NCBI GenBank assembly: GCA_963711095.1
Contig: CAVQCX010000018.1
Location: 310,001-374,000, forward strand
Length of the DNA stretch: 64,000 bases
Direction: 5' to 3'
From: CAVQCX01 sp963711095
GTDB lineage: Bacteria > Pseudomonadota > Gammaproteobacteria > Chromatiales > Chromatiaceae
The notes beneath the pieces are model-generated. The model made no database searches, was not told the DNA's origin, and worked only from the letters and a program-made list of their open reading frames with translations. Each line of letters opens with the position of its first letter. Position 1 is the first letter of the stretch. The position numbers and the translations under genes were made by a program. Shown in pieces: positions 59,222-64,000 of this stretch.

Positions 59222-59325
59222 AGCGTTACCGGCACGATGCCGACGCCCAGCAGGCCTTGGTGCTGTGCCGGTTTCGGGCGCGCCAGGTACGCCGCCTGGG
59301 TTAGGAGCCACCCAAGCTCCATCAC

Positions 59326-59622
59326 GTGCTGATCGCGCGCTGGCAGTGGGCACAATCGGAGGCCAATAGCTGTCTCACGGAGCCGTCCCCCGGCTCGGCA
59401 CGCCAACGGGTCGCCCGGCTACTCTTGCGTCTGGCAGGTAACAATGCCACCAGCAAGTGCCAGCTCTTCAGGCGCGTAGACATGGGCGTCATGTTGAGCA
59501 TCACTACCGAAATCACCTGCCGGGCCATCGCGGATTACAAGCGCCAGAGCCTGCCGGTCGAGACCATCCCCAACCTCTTCCTCCTCGACATCCCCAACCT
59601 GCGCCGCATCGCAGACGAGTAG
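59326..59622 (+). pseudogene. Crp/Fnr-type regulator, C-terminal fragment
   Basis: The frame reads SARQRVARLLLRLAGNNATS, CQLFRRVDMGVMLSITTEIT and CRAIADYKRQSLPVETIPN with FLLDIPNLRRIADE, the winged-helix DNA-binding domain of Crp/Fnr proteins (HTH residues RxDMGxxLxITxExxxR). The N-terminal cyclic-nucleotide/sensor domain is missing or decayed (59240-59325 shows only a short, stop-terminated frame). Several substitutions in the recognition helix suggest decay. Confidence 0.72.
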
Positions 59623-60240
59623 CCTGATGCCCGCCAGGCAGTCACAGCGGCAGGCTGCACGACCTTTCGCGCAGCAGCTACCACGCACCGGCGTCCCGCG
59701 GCACTTGGCCACCCTGGCCCGTGCGCCAGGTTGGCGCTATGCTCCGCCGCGCCGCTTGGGCGATGTCTCCCCAAGGTCGACAGCGGTCCTTTAAAAACGG
59801 CTTATATTAGAGAAGCCTGCTGCTCTCATGTCGGCCAGTTGCAGTCATCCGTGCGTAAGCGAATCCGTGGTGCGTCCCCATTCGTTGGGGGCGCGCGTCC
59901 TCTGCGGGAGCGGCGCGACCGCCGCAGGCTCGCGGCCATCTCGGAGACAAGTTGCTGGTCGACGTTGCGAGACCGCCCCGTAGAGCTTGCAAGTGCATTT
60001 TGGACCGCGAAATCGCCGTCTAAGAGCCAACAACCGCTCTTTCTGACGCAAATCATGCGACAAATCCGGTACTTATGGTGGTCCGACCCCGGTTACCTCC
60101 GCCCAGGGCCCGTTGGCCCCGAGGTCAGCCCTTAGCCGGAATTTGGCCAAATCGGGCGATCCAGACCGATTTCCCTGTCTCTTGGCGAGCCTAGCGGCTC
60201 TTGAGACCGCTCCGGGGCGCTGACGGCCGGTGTCGCACAC
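59623..60240. other. Gene-poor region with repeat copies
   Basis: No gene is supported. It holds a short core of the dispersed repeat (59785-59809), a GGTCCGACCCC relic near 60082 (as at RAYT element ends) and the ~110-bp repeat listed separately. Confidence 0.55.
60131..60239. repeat. ~110-bp dispersed repeat, copy 2
   Basis: Matches 8283-8400 from CAGCCCTTAGCCGGAATTTG to GCCGGTGTCGCAC, same orientation, with scattered substitutions and two small length differences. No coding content. Confidence 0.75.
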
Positions 60241-60413
60241 GCGCCCAACTTATAAAAATTATTGATGAGCACATTATGCGCTTCTTGAATTACATCATTT
60301 TTAAAACCTATCGAAGTAGTCGGATCAAACGATTGGATCAATGTACGGCACAAGGATATACCTAACAACTGCCAAAACGCGATCACGTCGTGAATACCAT
60401 AGGAGTTACTGAA
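60240..60413. other. AT-rich upstream region of katG
   Basis: About 170 bases notably richer in A and T than their surroundings, with TTATAAAAATTATTGATGAG and further T/A runs. A promoter for katG is expected here; no unambiguous -35/-10 pair or OxyR-type tetranucleotide repeat could be fixed by eye. Confidence 0.5.
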
Positions 60414-62585
60414 ATGACTGAGAGCAAATGCCCGGTTCAGCAAACCGCGGGCCTCGGCACCTCCAACAGGGACTGGTGGCCGAGCCAATTGAAGCATGAA
60501 ATCCTGCACCAGCATCCTCCGCAGTCCAATCCCATGGGCGAGGACTTCAACTACAGGGAGGAATTCAAGAGCCTCGACCTGGCAGCGGTAAAGAAAGACC
60601 TGACCGCGCTGATGACAGAGTCGCGGGACTGGTGGCCAGCCGACTATGGGCATTACGGGCCCTTGTTCATTCGGATGGCCTGGCACGGCGCCGGGACCTA
60701 TCGCACGTACGACGGCCGAGGCGGCGCGGGTACGGGACAGCAGCGCTTCGCGCCGCTCAACAGCTGGCCGGATAACGTCAACCTAGACAAGGCGCGCAGA
60801 CTGCTTTGGCCCATCAAGCAAAAGTACGGGCGCAAGATCTCCTGGGCAGATCTCTTGATCCTCGCGGGCAACGTCGCTTTGGAATCCATGGGTTTCAAGA
60901 CCTTCGGATTCGGCGGCGGCCGCGAGGACGTCTACGGCCCCGAGCAAGACACCTACTGGGGCAGGGAAACCAAGTGGCTGGCGGACCACCACCGCTACTC
61001 CGGCGATCGTGAGCTCGAAAACCCCTTGGCCGCCGTGCAGATGGGATTGATCTACGTGAATCCGGAAGGGCCGAACGGTGTGCCTGATCCCATTGCCGCC
61101 GGACGGGACGTCAGGGAGACCTTCAAGCGCATGGCGATGAACGACGAGGAAACCGTTGCCCTGACCTGTGGCGGCCACACCTTTGGCAAGTGCCACGGCG
61201 CTGGTGACGCAGCTTTGGTTGGTCCCGAGCCGGAGGACGCCGGCATCGAGGAACAGGGCCTCGGCTGGATCAGCCGGTACGCCAGCGGCAAGGGTGGCGA
61301 CCAGATCGGCAGCGGCCTGGAAGGCTCCTGGACACCGACCCCGACCCAATGGGACAACAGCTACTTGGACATGTTGTTTGGCAACGAGTGGGAGCTGACC
61401 AAGAGCCCCGCGGGCGCCGTGCAGTGGACACCAAAAGTCGCTACGGACAGGAACCAGGCACCCGCTGCGGACGACCCATCGAAGCGCGTCCCTATCATCA
61501 TGACCACCGCGGATATGGCCATGCGGATGGACCCGATCTATGAGCCGATTGCCCGGCGTTTCCACCAGAGCCCGGATGAATTCGCGGACGCGTTCGCCCG
61601 CGCCTGGTTCAAGCTGACGCACCGTGATATGGGTCCCAAGACTCGCTACCTCGGGCCGGAAGTGCCGGCGGAAGACTTGATCTGGCAAGACCCGATTCCC
61701 CCCGTCGGTCATGAACTGGCCAACGAGGTGGACGTCGCCGCTCTCAAGGACAAGGTCCTGGCGTCCGGGCTATCCGTCTCCGAGCTCGTCTATACAGCCT
61801 GGTCCTCCGCGTCCACCTTTCGGGGCTCTGACAAGCGCGGTGGGGCAAATGGCGCGAGGATTCGTCTCTCTCCCCAGAAGGATTGGGAAGTCAATCAGCC
61901 GGATCAGCTGGCCAAGGTTCTGGCGACCCTGGAAGGCATCCAGAAGGGCTTCAACACCGGCGGCAAGAAAGTCTCCATGGCCGATCTGATCGTGTTGGCC
62001 GGCTGCGCAGGTGTCGAGCAGGCCGCGAGGAATGCCGGGTACGAAGTGATCGTTCCCTTCACACCCGGACGAACGGATGCCACGCAGGAACAAACCGATG
62101 TGGAATCCTTTGCGGTGCTCGAGCCCATTGCGGACGGCTTCCGCAACTACCAGAAGGGTCAAAACGAGGTATCGGCCGAAGAACGGCTGGTCGACAAGGC
62201 TCAACTTCTGACGTTGACCGCTCCGGAGATGACCGTGCTGGTGGGCGGCATGCGCGCCATGGACGCAAATTTCGGACATTCCCAGCAAGGTGTCTTGACC
62301 AAGCGGCCCGGCGCCCTGACCACCGACTACTTCGTCAACCTGCTCGACATGGGCACCCAGTGGACGGCGACATCGGATGCGCAGGACCTATTCGAAGGGC
62401 GCGATCGCCGCACCGGTGAGGTCAAATGGACCGCCGCCCGGGTCGATCTGATCTTCGGTTCCAATTCACAGCTTCGCGCCCTGGCCGAAGTCTATGGAAT
62501 GGCGGACGCGAAAGAGAAGTTCGTCCAGGACTTTGTTGCCGTGTGGGCCAAGGTGATGAATTTGGACCGCTTTGATCTGGCCTGA
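60414..62585 (+). CDS. katG: Catalase-peroxidase KatG
   Basis: A 723-residue bifunctional haem enzyme. The distal Trp-His is in RMAWHGAGTYRTYDGRGG, the crosslink Tyr in MGLIYVNPEGPNG and Met in FKRMAMNDEETVAL, giving the Met-Tyr-Trp adduct needed for catalase activity; GGHTFGKCHG carries the proximal His. Two-domain length is normal. ATG 60414 is preceded by AGGAG (60401-60405) at 8 bases; a GTG at 60390 would add 8 residues and is less likely. The enzyme removes hydrogen peroxide in the cytoplasm. Confidence 0.97.
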   Translation: MTESKCPVQQTAGLGTSNRDWWPSQLKHEILHQHPPQSNPMGEDFNYREEFKSLDLAAVKKDLTALMTESRDWWPADYGHYGPLFIRMAWHGAGTYRTYDGRGGAGTGQQRFAPLNSWPDNVNLDKARRLLWPIKQKYGRKISWADLLILAGNVALESMGFKTFGFGGGREDVYGPEQDTYWGRETKWLADHHRYSGDRELENPLAAVQMGLIYVNPEGPNGVPDPIAAGRDVRETFKRMAMNDEETVALTCGGHTFGKCHGAGDAALVGPEPEDAGIEEQGLGWISRYASGKGGDQIGSGLEGSWTPTPTQWDNSYLDMLFGNEWELTKSPAGAVQWTPKVATDRNQAPAADDPSKRVPIIMTTADMAMRMDPIYEPIARRFHQSPDEFADAFARAWFKLTHRDMGPKTRYLGPEVPAEDLIWQDPIPPVGHELANEVDVAALKDKVLASGLSVSELVYTAWSSASTFRGSDKRGGANGARIRLSPQKDWEVNQPDQLAKVLATLEGIQKGFNTGGKKVSMADLIVLAGCAGVEQAARNAGYEVIVPFTPGRTDATQEQTDVESFAVLEPIADGFRNYQKGQNEVSAEERLVDKAQLLTLTAPEMTVLVGGMRAMDANFGHSQQGVLTKRPGALTTDYFVNLLDMGTQWTATSDAQDLFEGRDRRTGEVKWTAARVDLIFGSNSQLRALAEVYGMADAKEKFVQDFVAVWAKVMNLDRFDLA

Positions 62586-63082
62586 GGTCGATCATATAGG
62601 CTCAGCATTGAGCTCCGAGGAATGCTACAGGGACGTAGCGGCAACGGACCTAAGGATGGAAATCACGTCATAGGTGCCGACCTCGTTGAGAAGCAATCGG
62701 AGACAGACCACGATTTTGCCCCCGTAGACCATGGTCGCCTCCCTGCCGTTTCTGAGCGGCGCCGAGCTGCGAGCGCCCAACAACCTGACCGCCCAAAAAG
62801 GCGGGATGTAGCGTTCGGCGCTATGCCGGTCACAGATTCAGGACCGCCAAACCAGGGCAATGGCAACCACCAAGACCGGGCGAGGCTTCCGCGGCCATCG
62901 GCGGGCATCCTCGCTCGCCTTGACGCCTGCAACGCGCTTCAGATACTGTTTTCGCTTCGAGAGGGCTTTTCGGGTACACCCGGGCGGTCGCGGATTCTTG
63001 CCGCCAACGAATCATTTTCTTTTACCTCGATTTAGCTGCCGGGCGGCAGTGGCGCCATCCATCCACGTTGAGGAATAAATTG
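62586..63082. other. Intergenic region, no supported gene
   Basis: About 500 bases between katG and the lipoprotein. A plus-strand frame at 62622-63035 has no protein-like motif and a mixed composition. A short hairpin CCGCCCAAAAAGGCGG (62789-62804) has no T-tract. Confidence 0.5.
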
Positions 63083-63604
63083 ATGAAAACGATGCTGTGG
63101 TTGACATGCTCGATAATGATGGGCATGGCACTGGCGATTTCCGGCTGCGGGAAGAAAGTGGCGGAGCAGACGACGGAAAAAGCCATCGAAACAAGCATGC
63201 GGCAGAACGGCGCTGAAAATGCCCACGTGGACATCTCCAACGGCGGCATGAAGATCAAGTCCGACAAGGGCGAAATGGAGATCGCCGGGGAAGGTGGCTC
63301 GGCCTCGATTCCCGCGGACTTTCCCACAGATGTCTTTGTGGACACCAAGGCCAAGGTACAGGTGGCCATGAAGACCCCGGAAGGTTTCGTCCTGACGCTG
63401 GTCTCCAATGGCTCCCTGGCCGACACCGCCAAAGAGTATGACGACAAGATAAAGGCCCAGGGCTGGAAGCAGGATTCCAGCATGGACATGGGCAAAGTGC
63501 ACACCTATGTCTACAAGAAGGAGGATCGGGGGCTTACGGTATTGGCCAGCTCGGACGACAGCAACCAGATCACCGTCAACCTTACCGTCGAAGCCAAGAA
63601 GTGA
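63083..63604 (+). CDS. Putative lipoprotein
   Basis: A 173-residue protein from ATG 63083 with GAGGA upstream (63070-63074). N-terminus MKTMLWLTCSIMMGMALAIS followed by GCGKK: a lipobox LAISGC at the end of the signal peptide. The mature protein is polar (NAHVDISNGGMKIKSDKGEM, then IPADFPTDVFVDTKAKVQVA), with a later beta-rich part (LADTAKEYDDKIKAQGWKQD, KEDRGLTVLASS). I do not recognise a named family. Probably anchored in the outer membrane by the Lol system unless Asp2 retains it (residue after Cys is Gly). Confidence 0.8.
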   Translation: MKTMLWLTCSIMMGMALAISGCGKKVAEQTTEKAIETSMRQNGAENAHVDISNGGMKIKSDKGEMEIAGEGGSASIPADFPTDVFVDTKAKVQVAMKTPEGFVLTLVSNGSLADTAKEYDDKIKAQGWKQDSSMDMGKVHTYVYKKEDRGLTVLASSDDSNQITVNLTVEAKK

Positions 63605-63722
63605 CCACGCTCGCACCGCGGCGCCTCGCGGCGTTCGGTGCGTTGCCGGTCCTCGCTCCAAGCTGGCCAGACCGGGGCCGCTCAAGGACAATGGGCCCCC
63701 AACCGCAAGACCAGGTGACGCC
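63605..63722. other. Short intergenic region before speA
   Basis: About 118 bases; no gene and no clear promoter assigned. Confidence 0.4.
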
Positions 63723-64000
63723 ATGTGGAGCATCGATGAGGCCGCTAGGGCCTATTCCCTCGCCAACTGGGGGGAGGGCTATTTCGGCATCAATGCCGAG
63801 GGCCATGTCAGCGTGCGTCCGCGGCGCGGGGCTGGAGCCGAGGTGGACCTGTACCGGGTGGCCCAACAGGCGCGCGAGGATGGCCTCGCCTGGCCGGTGC
63901 TGGTGCGCTTCAACGACATCCTGCACGACCGGGTCAGCTCCATGTGCGGAGCCTTCGCGCAGGCCTGCGAGCGCGAAGGCTACCGGGGCCGCTACACCGC
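63723..64000 (+). CDS. speA: Biosynthetic arginine decarboxylase (partial at window end)
   Basis: The first 92 residues are visible: MWSIDEAARAYSLANWGEGY, FGINAEGHVSVRPRRG, then LPVLVRFNDILHDR-type text (AWPVLVRFNDILHDRVSSMC). This N-terminus, including FNDIL, is characteristic of SpeA, the PLP enzyme that makes agmatine for putrescine synthesis. The rest continues beyond the window. Confidence 0.92.
   Translation, partial: MWSIDEAARAYSLANWGEGYFGINAEGHVSVRPRRGAGAEVDLYRVAQQAREDGLAWPVLVRFNDILHDRVSSMCGAFAQACEREGYRGRYT

Noticed and set aside
62789..62804. Short hairpin CCGCC-loop-GGCGG as possible katG terminator
   Set aside because: No T-tract follows and it is 200 bases from the stop.
62622..63035. 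137-residue plus-strand frame between katG and the lipoprotein
   Set aside because: Mixed composition, no RBS, no motif.
1..64000. CRISPR array or tRNA/rRNA genes
   Set aside because: No regularly spaced repeats of 20-40 bases and no recognisable tRNA cloverleaf or rRNA sequence was found by eye; a dedicated search would be needed to exclude degenerate cases.

Overview
The window is GC-rich (low 60s percent by eye) and reads as the chromosome of a gammaproteobacterium, probably in or near the Chromatiales (purple sulfur bacteria and relatives). The reasons are the housekeeping genes (HerA/YjgR-type ATPase, TtcA-like thiolase, MsrA, PEBP protein, KatG, start of biosynthetic speA), the codon bias, and a heavy load of small dispersed repeats and decayed mobile elements. 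This placement is an inference.

Layout. 1-7.8 kb: a tightly packed, partly translationally coupled operon (DUF3891, PaaK-like adenylating enzyme, PLP beta-family enzyme, FAD monooxygenase, PrpF-like isomerase, asparagine-synthetase-type amidotransferase, DUF6282 hydrolase) that looks like an unassigned small-molecule pathway. A 239-bp MITE sits inside it. 8.7-13 kb: ketopantoate-reductase-like gene, GNAT, a cytidylyltransferase-aminotransferase fusion and a LicD-like gene, suggesting activation and transfer of a phosphorylated amino compound to a surface glycan. 13-17.7 kb: IS91 and RAYT debris that truncates a carbamoyltransferase of a sxtJ/DUF5989/SGNH module, plus a second MITE copy. 18-39.3 kb: mostly conserved chromosomal genes, including an RND efflux operon behind a clear palindromic operator, two distant paralogues sharing an unusual architecture (20.8 and 31 kb), a deleted rhomboid gene and a frameshifted radical SAM gene.

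39.3-49.8 kb is the accessory zone: a three-gene TIGR04255 module, a glycosyltransferase, a VapBC pair, broken transposases, a TIR-like (CAP12-type) gene followed by a convincing integron attC site, the first ~40 residues of a SIR2 protein in the next cassette position cut off by a 5'-truncated IS21 element, and a second toxin-antitoxin pair. This TIR/SIR2 cassette remnant is the most striking system here. 49.8-53.3 kb: a minus-strand group (FecR, two GT2 glycosyltransferases, HD-like protein), probably polysaccharide-related. 53.5-59 kb: a dedicated Hsp70 operon (TPR-like protein with a frameshift, degenerate J-domain protein, GrpE-like factor, Hsp70, zinc-ribbon protein). 59-64 kb: fragments of an RND permease and a Crp/Fnr regulator, then katG, a lipoprotein and the start of speA.

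No rRNA, tRNA or CRISPR array was recognised. Several genes are frameshifted or truncated; the single-base cases could be real or assembly errors.
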